Program-made: the position numbers and the translations under genes
Notes under the pieces: generated by a model
Database searches by the model: none
The model's input: only the letters and a program-made list of their open reading frames with translations
Told to the model about the DNA's origin: nothing
Part shown: positions 24,001-36,594 of the stretch, piece by piece
How the letters are laid out: each line of letters starts with the position of its first letter
Position numbering within the stretch: position 1 is the stretch's first letter
NCBI GenBank assembly: GCA_029961685.1
Contig: JARWKL010000005.1
Coordinates: 39,593,357 to 39,657,356 of the forward strand
DNA: 64,000 nt
From: Aristolochia californica
Taxonomy: Eukaryota > Streptophyta > Magnoliopsida > Piperales > Aristolochiaceae
Direction of reading: 5' to 3'

Positions 24001-24423
24001 ATTATTTATGAAACCCGATTCTTCCTTCACCATATGTTGAAAAATAATAACTCCCTTCTCCGTACCCTGCTTCATATTTACATCCACATTGCTATCGATC
24101 AAAGACAATCTCAAAAACAACAAAATGATCGCGAGCGTGAACACGCACGAAAAAACCCGTCTCCCGAGGTTCCTCCCAGATCTAATGGATTGCACAAACA
24201 TGCTCCAACTCAAAACCGTAGCCTCTGCCCAAATAAGCAGCCACTGCGGCAAACAAAACAGCCTACGTCGGAGACCGAAATACTGATTCAACGGGCCGTG
24301 GCCTTCTTCTTTATCGGAAGGATCCGCTTTTTCTGAATCGAGAAGATCAGCAACCCGTCGCCGAGCCATAGGCCCGAACGCTCTGGGGCTGCTGCTGCTA
24401 GATGCCGTAATGCAATTGGACAT
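21072..24423 (-). CDS. O-fucosyltransferase family protein (GT106/DUF246-type), type II Golgi membrane protein
   Basis: Eight exons on the minus strand: 24423-23950, 22966-22894, 22799-22729, 22637-22549, 22457-22325, 22233-22001, 21857-21381 and 21285-21072. All junctions are GT-AG and keep frame, giving 1,764 nt and 587 aa. A cytoplasmic N-tail is followed by one hydrophobic anchor (residues about 90-109, [20 protein letters not shown]), typical of Golgi glycosyltransferases. Family motifs are [105 protein letters not shown] and the end [16 protein letters not shown]. The acceptor glycan or protein is unknown. The start is the first true ATG (MSNCITASS). It ends tail to tail with FLN1, as I recall for At3g54090 and At3g54100. 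A 53 bp tandem repeat lies in its first intron. Confidence 0.93.
23316..23460. repeat. 53 bp tandem repeat in intron 1 of the O-fucosyltransferase gene
   Basis: Units start at 23316, 23369 and 23422 (the last shortened), each opening TTCGATTGCCATCATCAGGT and continuing GATGAAATCAAGA. The core CATCAGGTGATG is palindromic at its arms (CATCA/TGATG). The copies differ by only one or two bases, so the expansion is recent. Confidence 0.9.
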
Positions 24424-26863
24424 CTCACCGGCAAACCTCTCTCCCACAGAGAGAGGTAGGATGAAAGAGAGAACAGAAGGAGCGGCCAAGAAACCCGCGC
24501 GCAGCGTCGTTGATGGCGCTCCAGAGAGAACCGTCGTTACAGTTTCTTTGCTTTTTTTTTTTTTTTTTATTCGAATTCGTTATAGTCTGATAATTTCGGG
24601 AATGACCCATGTCGTGTCTGATTTTTATAAGCGGAGATGAAGACCAGAATTGCTGGTTTAGAAAAATTAGCGCTTACTCGTATGGCAATCTATGGAGTCT
24701 AGACTTACATAAGTAAGATTTCCTCTAATCTCAGATTTTATTATTTGATTACAGTTTGGGAAGTTGCTTCTTCTGAATCATTCCTTCGTCTTTGAAACAG
24801 AAACTCTTCAGTTAACCCTTTGTGGGTCCCCTCCCCATCTTAAAAAGGCTTCTTCCTAAATCAACTTTCACGTTTTGCAGATCACATTTGATGTAGTTTC
24901 CTCAATCTGGGTAAAGAATCGATCGCGAATGACCCTTTTATTGATCTCTCTATATAACATTCTAAAACTTTATTTGCCTTTCTAAATCATATGAACCAGT
25001 TGATGGGTCAGCATTAATTAAAAGACCTCGTTTATGAAATAATCATTATAATTACTCTTTTACAAGTTCATGTCCTTGAGAACTCATCTTTCCAAGAAAA
25101 TGGTTCAGTTTCAGTCGGACGTTAAAGTTAGACCCGGCTCTTTTAATGGTTCCAATCCACCAGACATTTGGCTGGATCCGACTGGAGGAGTCGCTTCTCT
25201 CTCCTTGTTCGTGTAAATTCATTTTCTGCTCCTCAACAGATCGGAAATCTTTATAATTTTACGACTGGTTTGAGCCGGTGAGAACCGCGAGGTCCGTCGC
25301 TCCATTAAAGACGGGAAGAAGAAAAGGAAGGAGTAAATTAAACAAAGAAAAAAAAAAAAAAAAAAGGAAGAATGTCGGCTCTCAATTTTCTTATCTATCT
25401 GTTTTTTCTGCAAAGAAGCGTCCTTCACGTTCCTCCCGTAGATATCTTTTAGCTTTTCTCCGTTAAAGGAAGAAAAGACACGTAAAATTCCGCCGCAGAA
25501 AGTGGGAAGAAAACTCAATACTGGCGTTTTCCATTTCGAAGGTAACGTATATACTTCATACCATACAGTGCAGGCCTAACTGAGCGAGCTTCTTCTTCTT
25601 CTTCTTCTTTGAGACGGCTGATGGAAGGTATGCGTCAGGGGATCTAAAATGGGACGATGATGACCAATGGAGACCTACTTTCCATTGTAGAAAGTGGTGG
25701 GCCCTATCATGCTTCATCAACGCAAGACCCGGAGATTAGTGGATGATAAATTGATGATCGATGTCTTCGGTGGGCCCACCCACTGTGTTTTTATTCTTCG
25801 AAACGCAGAATTAGTGCCTAGTGGAATGGCGTGAAATTGCGAAACTGACCGGATTTGTCTCTTTCCCTTTTGATTGCCAAATTTTTGGAATGGTAGTGGA
25901 GACCCACGACTCGTCCGGCGGTAACCCGGGTGAGTTGAGTTAACAAACGAATTGAGTCTAGCGCAGTCTATTGATGATTGACTTGTTCTTTACGCGGCAA
26001 ACAGAAACTGTCACGTGGCGGCATGGTTGGCAGGGGGAATCCAGCCGTACACAAGGAGTGGGAGGATCTCGGTGATTCGTTTCGGAGATCATTGCACGTA
26101 CAGAAAATGGATGCTAGACATACACGTGTCTTATGTATTATCACGCCGAGGTGGGTTTAGTGGCTTAGTGGAGGCGCAAGTCTTTCTCTCCCACTATAAC
26201 GAGTTAAAAAACAAAACAAAAACGACAGATTTGTCTTTGTAAAAAATAAATGATGATAAAGCAGGTGAGTTTAATGGAAGTTTGAGACAAGTGATTGAAC
26301 ACTTCAAGTAGTGAAAACTGACGCATCATCTGAGATTCGTCCGCAGTTGGGCGGCGAAGATTGCAGCCAAACACAAGCTTCTTCCGTGAAATGAGTTCAT
26401 TATCGATTTCTGGCGAGTCTTTGCTTTAGGATCTGAGAAAACTCAAAATAGTAATGCCCTTTTTCTTCGTGGCAAGGTTAGCTCCCGCAGTGAGGTGCCA
26501 GATCGGAGTGTTGGTGTTTTCCGACAAGTTGCCTTCTTCGTCTTGTCTCTCAAAGGGGTTTCCAACTTTTCGATGGAATTTACGCAAGATTATTGCTTCG
26601 AGTTCTTGACTAGAAAGGCAGAGATGGCAACCGGATGAGTGAGTTTTTTTCCTTTGAAACCGTCGTTTCTGTATTGGAATTTCGCCTAATCTGGTCTCCT
26701 GCTTTTCACAGACCTTAACAAAAAAACATGAATTGGTTGCCCATTTGTCGTCCAGACACTCCGGCCAGTCACGGAACTCAATTCCTTGAAGCTGGGATGG
26801 TTCAGAAGATTCCATCTCACATCCACACCTACCTCATGCTGAAGGTCAAAAATGCCGTCTCAA
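24424..26863. other. O-fucosyltransferase promoter side and intergenic DNA
   Basis: The first few hundred bases upstream of 24423 should hold the 5' UTR and promoter of the minus-strand gene. Poly-purine and poly-pyrimidine tracts occur at 24550-24569, 25347-25366 and 25590-25610. A 129-codon minus-strand frame at 26426-26815 matches no family I recognise and is not called a gene. I see no retroelement domain. Confidence 0.4.
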
Positions 26864-26890
26864 GGTGGGGTGGGGAGGGGAGGGGTGGGG
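26864..26890 (+). other. Potential G-quadruplex tract
   Basis: On the plus strand this 27 bp stretch holds five runs of four G separated by single T or A bases, after a leading GGT. That exceeds the usual G4 pattern and would form a very compact quadruplex. It is not within a recognised gene. Confidence 0.8.
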
Positions 26891-27639
26891 TTTATGAGGG
26901 TTTTATATGCTAATCTCTCTATGAGGAGACCTTGGAAAATCATTAAGAAAGGTAGTTCTTATTATAGATATTATAATAAAGTACATTTTGTGATTCAATT
27001 ATTATAATAAAGGTAGTTCTAAACCAACCCTTACTATCCCTATATCAAGACCCTCATAAGTGGATTCAATTAGGTCATGACATTTTGTCTTAATTGAATC
27101 AAATTACCAATCTAGTAACAAAAAAAAAATCTAATGAAAAATCTTATTAAATCCATAAGCAATTCCTACTAGGGCACGAAGAAGAATTTAAATTAAATAT
27201 TTCTTAGAAACCAATAGAGAGAAATATTATAAAAACTTTTCTTGCGTTGCATCTAGGGGCATTAATAAAGCTTAAGTTTCTTATTATTCTAATAAAAAAC
27301 AATGAGAAAAATAAAAAAATAGAATTTCAAAAGCCATAAAAACACGCAAATTTGGTGAAGGAATTTCTTTTTAGGGAAAAATTTGTCATAGGAAGAATGA
27401 CCCTTTTTTTAATGGAGAGACATAAGCAGTCGAAAGAGTGAAGCACCATTAAGGGTTGTATCGAATTGAGCCGAGCCCAAACCTGCCTATGTTCGAGTTG
27501 GGCTTGATTTAAATATTTTGAAGTTGAGCTCGAGTCGAGCCCAACCTCGAGCCTAAAATTATAATTGAGTTCGAGCCCAATAATTTTAATCGAGATTGGC
27601 CTCCAACCTACATTTAAAACTTTGCATAAAGTACATGTC
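26891..27639. other. AT-rich intergenic DNA
   Basis: There is no gene. Around 27465-27570 a GAGTTGGGCTTGA/GAGCTCGAGTCGAGCCCAAC palindromic low-complexity tract appears. Such GAGC/GCTC-rich tracts recur in plant repeats; I cannot assign it further. Confidence 0.35.
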
Positions 27640-27820
27640 TCATGTGAACCCATTAGCAACAAGTTTAGCCTTGTACTACTTAATATTGCCTAATGAATCC
27701 TTCTTGGTCTTAAAGACTTATTTACAACCAATGGTCGTCACCCCATTAGGCAATTCTAGGCGATCTAAAAGTTTTTTACTCACCGTCTCATCTTGTATGA
27801 CATTGTACCATGCTTTGGAA
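27640..27820 (-). pseudogene. Ty1/copia reverse transcriptase relic
   Basis: The minus strand reads LELPNGVTTIGCK, then VFKTKKDSLGNIK, then YKAKLVANGFT, each separated by a stop. This is the start of the copia reverse transcriptase domain (normally LPxGxKPIGCKWVFKxK and [11 protein letters not shown]). The rest of the element is not convincingly visible in either direction. It is a dead fragment. Confidence 0.75.
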
Positions 27821-28829
27821 TTACGCTACTCGTTACTTGTGAAACATCTCAGTTACATTCTCAATACCAATTTCATATTCACATTCTTATAAGTATACCA
27901 CATAGTCACTACAAGTTGTTGGTTTAATTCATTATTATGTTGATCTTCTCAATTTTGTATCAACAACCTCTTATGAAGGTAGTTGTACAACTGGAGGAGG
28001 CACTTCTACAAGAGATCGTGGCTCAATAGACTAGATTATGTAGTGGTTGTTGTTCAATAGAATCAATTAATGAATAATCAATCATTTATGTATTGTGGGT
28101 GTCATGCCTAGATTCTAATCTATAGAACATCTAGCATGACAATATTTCTTCCAAACATTGTAACTCTTTTTTTTTTACCACATTCATCATTGCAACATTA
28201 TGCCCCTACAATAACATCATACTCTCAACGAGCACTACTAAATGACGTGAAAATATAGCATAAATTGAATGACCTATTATCATATGTTCTTCCTTGTAAT
28301 CTACATAACACATCTCTAAGTATCCTAAGGTGTAATTTTCCAACTACAATGGACATAAAATAGCCCAAATATACTTAGTCCTTATACCTTCCCAAATCTC
28401 CTATTTCTGACTCTGAATGTGCTTCACCCCATGAGTGAAGTATGTTACCAACTCCCTTATTGATCTCAAAAGTATATCTACATAGATAGGTGAGCTTTTG
28501 CCTGATAAGTCCTACTCATGGTCACTAAGGAATTAAAATAAAATGAACAAACGAAGAATCAAGGGAACTCAATCCACAAAGTTCAATACTCGATTTCGAT
28601 TTGTAAACACTCCATACATTTAAACCTATTGATATTTCTACTATTAACAAAAGTCATTCATCACATGGACTAAAAATCATTACTCGACATCCAAATAGGG
28701 AACCGATGCCTCACAACAACAATCTATTTACAAGTAAGAACTTGATACAAAACGTGAATAATTTACACATTTACTTACTATACCACATTTTCATTTCAAA
28801 AGTCAAATATCAATGTAATAGTTGTCTTT
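27821..28829. other. AT-rich intergenic DNA, probably decayed retroelement
   Basis: The interval continues the orientation of the copia RT relic on its left, and short minus-strand frames can be read, but none matches a domain I recognise. No host gene is seen. Confidence 0.3.
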
Positions 28830-29300
28830 CACACACACACACATACCCTTGTTGGTCACCCAACAAGGTCCTTATGGTTGCCTTATATACACATATATCC
28901 TTGCTGATTACCAATAAGGTTCTTATGGTTGCATTATACACAACATAATACCATCGTTTAATTATCCATCAAGGTCCTTATTCCTTACTTAAGGTGAGGC
29001 ACAATATTTCCAGAGCCAGATTTAATAAGTCCACATTCATAGCATTGGTCAGTTTCATATTCATTTCCCTCTATCAGTGTCCCCAAAGAGGTCTAAATTC
29101 CCCACTAGGCGTCCCAAGCAAAGTCCACATCATCTTGCCATTATCCTGACAAGGTCCATATAACCCTCTTCCGGTACTCAATTGAAACTTAGAATCCCCA
29201 TTGTAGATAGGGCATAATTATCCTCTCCTAGTCACCCAGTTGAGGTCCAAACTCCCCACAACATATGGGACACAATTCACATATTAATAATTTATTTTTT
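28830..29300 (+). repeat. Diverged periodic repeat around the motif CAAGGTCC
   Basis: The motif AAGGTCC or a one-base variant recurs at about 28865, 28915, 28971, 29092, 29125, 29152 and 29244, usually after TCACCCA- or ATCC-like sequence and before TTATGGTTGC or CAAACTCCCC. The first three share CAAGGTCCTTATGGTTGC-type sequence about 52 bp apart. A (CA)n tract starts the block (28831-28844) and another lies at 29311-29322. It has no coding potential that I trust. Confidence 0.5.
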
Positions 29301-30717
29301 ATAAATATAAACACACACACATAACCCCATATAGTCCAAATAATTTATAGCTGTCTTATAAAAGCATGTTCACAATTCCACACTCTTAAGTAAGGTGAGG
29401 TGAAATAAGATCATCCATTCAAGTCCCATAACAAAATTCTCAGCCCAAAATCCAAAGGTTCCTTCACTACTATAGCATGCGATGATATCTTAGAAGCAAT
29501 CACTACATGTGCACACATAGCTTCTAATTCAATAGATGACAAGTAAATAAGACATAATTTCATTGTAAATCACTTCGAGACCTGATGGCAGCTTATGGTT
29601 TAAAACTTATGAACACATCTACAAAATCTCACAAATCCAACCAAACAAATATTTGCTCAATCCATAATAGTTAAGAGATAAGTGTAAGTACCTAAGTATA
29701 AAATTCTAAAGGATTCTATTCCTATAAACAAGAGTTATTATTTATCTGTAATCTGCATCTCGTTCCACATGGTATCAACCAAAATTTAGCTTTTATGTAG
29801 AACCCAAAAGAAAGAAATATATTTCAAGTAACTTAAGAATGAATAAGGTAACACATGACAGTGCTTCAATACTCATCCAAACAAAGACTTAACACCATAT
29901 CCATCTCATGTTCCAACTTTCTCTTTATGCATAGCCTTGGCAGGTACAAAAAATTTTTTTGGATATCCTCTTAATACAAAATTACAAGACCTATAGAAGT
30001 GAAGTACAATAATCCTACATAATCGTGAATAAAATAGCATAACATGTTGACCAAATGATAACTCTCATCTTGATTTTGATGATAAAAAACTTAATTGATT
30101 TAACAATAGAAATTCTAGCATTTCAGATGCAAATCCTTCAAAAGACACAAAAGTAAAGGTCTATGCAAAGAGCCGACAAAAGCTTCTCAAAACTTTAGAC
30201 TATACAATTGTGTCAAAGTGAACGTGAAGAAACACCCTTAAAAAGAAGAAGCAAAGAATTGAATACTAGAGTTTAGAAAGTCTTGGGTAATCACAAAAAA
30301 TCATTCTATGTAAGAGAGCAGCGCCAAACCTTCTAAATTGAGGTACAATGAAAATATTTGGAGCCTTAGGACAAAATTCTATTTCTACATGTTTTATCGA
30401 TACATACACATATTTTAAACAGGTTAGAATCAATTAGGATAATTTTTAATCATGCTTTAAAAACACACTTAGAGAATTGGCACTTGATTGATTGATCAAC
30501 ATTTGCCAATGATCGATCAACCTTATGTGCACAAACTAAAAATATAAAGCATGATCGATCAATCCAGAAAGAGTAGTTTTTGTGTAACCAAAATGTTCAA
30601 GAAAGGGAGGCATAAAAAATGAAGTTTTTGCATCTATGAAGAATTGCGTATGTGAAAAAAAAAAAAAAAAATTGAAGACCAATAATCTTTTTCATTGCAA
30701 AATGAAGTTATAAACTC
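29301..30717. other. AT-rich intergenic DNA upstream of an LTR
   Basis: No host gene is seen. The part next to the polypurine tract at 30718 is probably the decayed internal region of the same copia-type element. A run of 18 A lies at about 30656-30673. Confidence 0.35.
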
Positions 30718-31046
30718 CAGTTTGAGGGGAAGTGTTGGGGAGCAGATATAAAAATGTTTTACATGACTTTCACAATAAGAAGTCTTACAAATCCAAAATT
30801 ATTATGGAAATAAATCTCATAGAAGGGTTTCAATTAAAATGTGTTTTAGTTATGTTAATCTTCTATTTATATTCAGTTGTTTAATTATACTAAGACTTGT
30901 ATTTTAAGCGTTAGACTTTGGGGGTATAATTGGAACAAAGATAGTTTAATTGTAATTAGATTCTACTACTCTCTTATATTATAAATAAAGACTCATGTAT
31001 TCAAATTATAACAAGTTAAGATTTTTTCTTTTCTAGAAATTCAACA
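30718..31046 (+). mobile_element. Lone copia-type 3' LTR with polypurine tract
   Basis: AGTTTGAGGGGAAG (30719-30732) is the polypurine tract. The LTR then runs from TGTTGGGGAG (30733) to AAATTCAACA (31046), 314 bp with TG/CA ends. It contains a TATA-like TTATATTATAAATAAAG. No matching 5' LTR or clear pol domains are present to its left. Confidence 0.65.
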
Positions 31047-31480
31047 ATAGGAGATAAAAATTTATTAGGTTAACCCAACCAAATAGCCTAAATTCTTGTC
31101 AGTTTGACGAGCTTAGATAATCATAAGCTTCCCAAAGATTCCAAATAATCTAACCTTATCTAAAGTCTAAGACCCTCAAGCATTCATCATCCATGCCAGC
31201 TTCAAGTTAAACAAAGGAAGACATCATAAAATTCGTTCACCTTTATTTCAATTTCTTCTTCCCCATATGACAAATTACAGGAGCATCACCCAACGCACAC
31301 AAGACAAAGATCCAATAATGGAGATTGGAATTTATTCACAAAATGACTTAAAACAGGGAAAAGTCCAACGTGAACGAGCACACATTGCCTCATGCCACTC
31401 ATACTGATGAACAGTGTTGACAGAAATATTTAGTAGTAAACTAATAATACTGAATGCCCTCCACATCACTGAATGCAGGT

Positions 31481-34400
31481 TTACCACAGCTTCAGCCATT
31501 CCAAGCAAGGGCAAAGTCCCCAGCAAAACTGAGAGGGGTAGTCCTTTATGTACACATCTCTGCTCAGTCCAATTATGTAGAAACTGAAGTAACGGTTGTT
31601 TTTCGTCATGGTGACACGAGTAACTGGGACAACCGAGACTGTGTGCCTCTCACATATAACCCTTGCAGTCGGTGGCACTGGAGGCCTGTCTGCTATAACC
31701 TCTGATGAGAATTTGTTGAGAAGGAAAGAGTCCGCGAAATAGGCAGGTGTGCATTGGTGAGCTTGGGTGTTACATAGTTGTACTCCTCTGGCCCTATGGA
31801 ATACGTCATCTGGGACTGAGGCAGCACCACTAGATGCACTCACTTTTCGGGTAGAAAGCGTCCTCCTGCATGAACTCAAGTAGATTATATGTAGGTCATG
31901 ACACTAACCGAGTATGAACTAGATATACAAGCAATCCTCATATCTCTACATGCAAGAGTGGAGCCAGGGTGAAATTGCACCAACAATGCCCTCTGCCGCA
32001 TTGCCTACGCCCTTCCAGAAATTTCTGGCTCGGCCACTGCCTAGTTACTGCATACTCCATGGTCAATTAGTGTAAAGGTAACTTTATGCTTTGAAGTATA
32101 ATTTGAGGCCCATCTTAGAGTCCTTTAACAGTGATACTCTTTAAAGTGAAGGCAACAGATGTGGCAAACTGTTCTAAATAAATTTGCCACGATGAATCCT
32201 TTGAGTTTGGCAATATCAGCTGCAAATTCTGGGCTCTAAAGTACAGAAAGGGAATAGCACTCAACATGAGCTGTTCATTTGAAACTAAAAAGCCAATCCA
32301 TGAACTTGGTTCATTTGAACTTATCAGACATCTCAAGTGATAGAAATAAATCAATCAACAAAAAATTTAAAGAGGAGTAGGTACCATCTAACAACAGCAG
32401 TATTGCATGTGAGCAGAGAACCTTTCCCTGCACATGTGTCACATTTGATTAACCCTTGAGATCCACATGTTAAACATGGAAGTTTTCCCTCACCCTTGCA
32501 GTTCAAGCACCTGCATATAACAAGAAAAAAGTCCCGTGAACTTATGAGCTTCAAATATGACGAATCTTCTCTATGTGGCTAGAATCGTCTTACTTAGTGT
32601 CAGAACCATCTCTGTGAGCAATCAGACCCCTCCCATGGCAAGCAGAACATGGGGTCATCTGCTTTTCCTTGTAAAATCCAGGTTCTAGTGCTGCATTGCA
32701 TGTAGGACATGGCACGTCTCCTCGTCCTTCACAACCTGCTAGTTTTACTTATTAGAATAAAGAAGAAACAACATCAAAGATAATTATTCTCTCAACGCAT
32801 GCCTTAGAAATGCACAGGCGATTATTGACAGAAAACAACAAGTGAAAGGCACAGATTGCCAATTCCATTAAAACAGTTATTCGAGATATCGTAATGTCAA
32901 GGTCATGAGTAGCACAAGTAGCACTGAGTTTCAGAAGAACCAAAATTTCCATCCTTCCTTTTACTTGATGATTAAATTTTGGAAAAATAATATTTTAGAA
33001 TATATAAGTATTTATCTTAAGAATTTTAAAAGCCTCGAGCCAGAACATGTTGCAATGTCCAGAAGGGCACTCTCACCAGTTGCTTCCTTTCAATTCTTTT
33101 GACAACATCTTAAGAAAAAAAAGTTACTTTTGCTGAGTCATCTTTACCTGAGCATTTCTCAACAGCTTCAGAATGAGGTATTTTAGTCCTTGTTTCTTTA
33201 TGTGGAATGAATAATAGAGGGAATTCAGACCTCAAATCCAATTCCCATGTCCCCAGCTCAGGCTCATTATGCCTCCCATCAATTTGGCCACCAAGGTACG
33301 GCTGTATCTGTCTCATAGTTTCTCTTTCCTCAATAAAAGTTTCTAGAGTTCCAACATAGACATTGCAGTCCTCTACTGCACAAACTTTCCATGTTCGAGC
33401 TGGACGACTACCCCAGCAGCAACGGTGGCCAACATGATCGATGAGTAATTCACGAATCTCTACCTCATCCAGTAATTGCCTATCAAAATAATTCACCACA
33501 TGACAATGAGTACCTAGTCTGTGAGTTCATAAGAAATTTCAAACAATTCAAATAGAAGAACTATCAACGTAAGGATCATTTGAAATCCATACAAGGATCC
33601 AAATATACCTTCCAAAAGCCTGTGAATTTCTTCCACCCGTATTCCCTCCATATCCACCTGGGTAGACAATAACTTGTTCTGCCACAATTTACATAGAAAG
33701 TTACCCAAGTATCAGAAACATTTCTATGGATGTGATAAAATGAAATTTGGTGGCAACCTATGGTCAGTAAAGCTGGACCCAAGTTCGAATCATTGATATG
33801 AAGATTAATGTTCCTCAAGTGCACCGGTATCCCATTTGAGTTCCAAAATCATAGATGAAAAAACTTCCTTGCAGGTTGTTATTTAACAAATTTAAATAAA
33901 TTCAAAAGAGATATAAAATCTCTGTTCTTATAAGTCCATTCTGAGTTACCCATGACTTTCCAAAGAAACTAGAGTAAAGCATGAAAAACCTTTTCTTTCT
34001 TGATTAACCAAATATCAAATCATTTCCCAAAAAATAAAATAAATAAAACAATCATGTTATAATCAGCAGATATACACTAGAACTCCCACATTTGTTTTCC
34101 CTCAAGAAAAAGATAAAACCCTCCGAGAAAAAAATTGCCACTCGATCTCCAGTTAAAAGCAATTTTCCAAACTCCCACACGACAGAAGCAATGAAAGAAT
34201 GAAAAAAGTAAACAAGAGGGGGGAGAAAATTAAAAAAAAAAACGCTCCTTTGCAAGAAATAACATCTTAATTTCCACTGAAGCTTTCCAACATTTTCATA
34301 GCCCATGAACTAACATCAGAGGACCACCATATGATCAGAATAGTCCTGCAAAGGCATGCGTTCCTACAAGAACATTGAACCAAAATGATAGGAAAATAGA

Positions 34401-35049
34401 GAAAAGAATTCCATTATTGCATAATAGTTGAATCCTATACGACTTCTATTTTGTTATCGCAGACTTCCTCAAACTCTATAGTCCCCATCAGCTAAGTTGC
34501 GACTAAAACTCCGTGAATGGGCAGTTTGGGTGTTAAAACCGGGAGGAAACCTTCGTCAGGAGCTTTGAGGAATCGCCGTTCTTCACTCAAAATGATTCAG
34601 GAGACCTCTATTCCTCAACTAGAGCACCAAACCAGAGAAGGGTCAAATTAAAAACGATATAAAACCGACTTAGAGCAGCCTCTGCAATCTTGTCCACCCA
34701 AAGTTTCACAAGAAATCACATGTATAGCTTAATAATGTTGGCTGCATATAACATACCATTGGGGGCAGGCTCGGGAGAGCTGATGAGAGCGCCATGGATA
34801 GAAGGGGGATAGTAATCAGAGAAAGACGAGGCCGATCGTATTTCTTCAACGCTAACATCCGCCGCGATAGAGGAAACTGGCGGATACACAGAACCAACCC
34901 TCTCAACATACTCGTACGAAGGAGAACCCCATTTCTCCTTCTCTTTATCTAAAAGGCAACAAAGTTTCAGACACCATGAAAAATGACAATCAGAAAAAAT
35001 AAGGATTCAGGGAAGAGAGGCATTTACCAGCAAGGAGAGGCACGTCCAT
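31481..35049 (-). CDS. DnaJ-related, SSUH2-like protein with CXXCXGXG zinc motifs
   Basis: Seven exons on the minus strand: 35049-35028, 34948-34757, 33678-33609, 33518-33148, 32735-32594, 32510-32385 and 31865-31481. All are GT-AG and in frame (1,308 nt, 435 aa). It starts MDVPLLAG and continues DKEKEKWGSPSYEYVERVGS; PGGYGGNTGGRNS is in exon 3, HVVNYFDRQLLDEVEIRELL and HRCCWGSRPARTWKV in exon 4. Exons 4-6 hold four cysteine-rich repeats: CSGCEGRGDVPCPTC, CSACHGRG, CLNCKGEGKLPCLTC and CDTCAGKG, the zinc-finger type of DnaJ. The C-terminus has RTLSTRKVSASSGAASVP, PTARVICERHTVSVVPVTRV and ends FCWGLCPCLEWLKLW. There is no J domain, so it is DnaJ-related rather than a J-protein. The molecular role is poorly defined; zinc binding and protein handling are inferences. 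It resembles Arabidopsis At2g38000 as I remember it, fitting the conserved gene order. Confidence 0.92.
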
Positions 35050-35699
35050 TGCTCGTGCAAGACTTCCACCAGAGGCCGAAGACTCTTCGTTGCAAAGGAA
35101 TCCAACTCCAACTGACGATTGATTATCAGCAGCAGCAGCAAGCGATTATATAAGATTAATCCGCTGGCCCACACGTTTAAACTAGTCGTTGAAACCTGCA
35201 ATACTCGTAAGGAAATGGGGAAAATTGGACTCGGGGAGGTGAAAGCTGTGAAATCCGACGGACGCTAGTAGTAACTCCATATAGCGCAGATGACTTCCGC
35301 AAGGTTAGGAGTCGTTTTGGGGAAATTTTCTTGGCATAGATTTCAGCACCAAGTGCAGAGAGTCTAATAAAGCTGCTGACTTTAAAAAAAGAAAATCCAT
35401 TTCTTTTCACTATCTTTGGGGGGTTTTGTTTTTTATTATAAGAAGTTGCCCTGAAACTTCGACGATGTGACATGGGTTATTGTGTTGGCCTTTATCCTGA
35501 CGTTTATTTTCTATAGGGCGAGTTAGATTGATTCGGCTCAACTCCAAAACAGGGCTCTAAACAGATCTAGACTTTATCCATATCCAACATATCGGACAAC
35601 ACTTCCTACTTCATTTCATTTCCCCCTTTTTATCCTCTTCCCTGAGTCTCTCTTTCACCTAGCCGTTTTTTTCTGTCCGCCGAACAATCCTAACACTAA
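35050..35699. other. Promoter side of the SSUH2-like gene
   Basis: It contains the 5' UTR and promoter region of the minus-strand gene. A (GCT)n-like run lies near 35131-35140. No other gene is seen. Confidence 0.45.
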
Positions 35700-35949
35700 G
35701 GGCCTATTAGTGCACTCTATAAACGAAAGTGACTCTTGAGGGGTGGTTAGTCAACTTGAAGCCAAAAGATGAAGATCAGCATTACACCATTCATCATTTT
35801 ACGTTGTTAGTAAAGTGCCAGATTTTATGTCATCTGGATGCTAGGGATGAAGCGGAACATCATCTCCATGTTATAAAAAATGGAAAGTGGTTTCTGACCC
35901 TTTTTACCATTCATCCAGATGAAGGAACGCGGGGGTTTGAACCCCTGAT

Positions 35950-36345
35950 GTTTTTTTTTTCTTCCCTCTCTCTCCTTGCACCCCCTCTCTCGCTCTCTTC
36001 TCATTTTTCGTTTTTTCTCCCTCTCTCCGCACCCCCTCTCTTGTCTCCCCACCCCTGACGCTCCGCTCCCTCTTCTCTCGAACTCTCCTCTCCGGCCTCC
36101 ATCTCTGCTCCCTCCCCTCTCTGGCCTCCGTCTCTCGGTCTTCTCTCGGACTCACCCTCTCTCCTGCACCCCCTCTCTCGTCTTCATGCCTCCCTCTCTT
36201 CTCTCGGACTCGCTCTCCGTTTTTCTCTCTCGCTTCTCCCTCTCTCTTATCCCTCTCGCCCTCCCTTTCTTCTCTCTCTTCTCCCTCTCTTCTCCCTTTC
36301 AGCCTCCCACTCCCTTCTCTCTCTCGCTATTCTCTTTTCTCCTAA
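35950..36345. repeat. CT-rich low-complexity tract
   Basis: About 400 bp made of irregular CTCTCT, CCCTCTCT and TTCTCTC runs on the plus strand. Frames crossing it are artefacts of the composition. Confidence 0.85.
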
Positions 36346-36594
36346 AATACCTTCTGATTTCGTTCGATTTCCCCATTTCGATTTTGATTTTGATATTTGG
36401 GCATTGATTGCTTAATTTCTACTGCGATTAGGCATCGATTTCCCCATTCGGCTTCGATTTCACCCTCCAGCTTCGGTTTTTCCCAAATTTCAGAAGGTAT
36501 GACTAAACCCTAATTTTTTTTCATTAAATTAGTATTTTATTTGATTTAATTTTAGTTTTAGTGCCTAATTGGGGGTTATTTGTGCATAATTGTG

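Noticed and set aside
26426..26815. 129-codon minus-strand ORF starting MESSEPSQLQGIEFRDW
   Set aside because: The longest frame between the O-fucosyltransferase and SSUH2-like genes, but I recognise no domain. A GT after VK could be a donor, but no following exon was found. Left uncalled pending a protein search.
28830..29300. CRISPR-like array
   Set aside because: Motif spacing and sequence are irregular, and the DNA is plant nuclear.
35976..36407. 143-codon plus-strand ORF rich in Ser, Leu and Pro
   Set aside because: Produced by the CT-rich low-complexity tract; antisense frames there are equally open.
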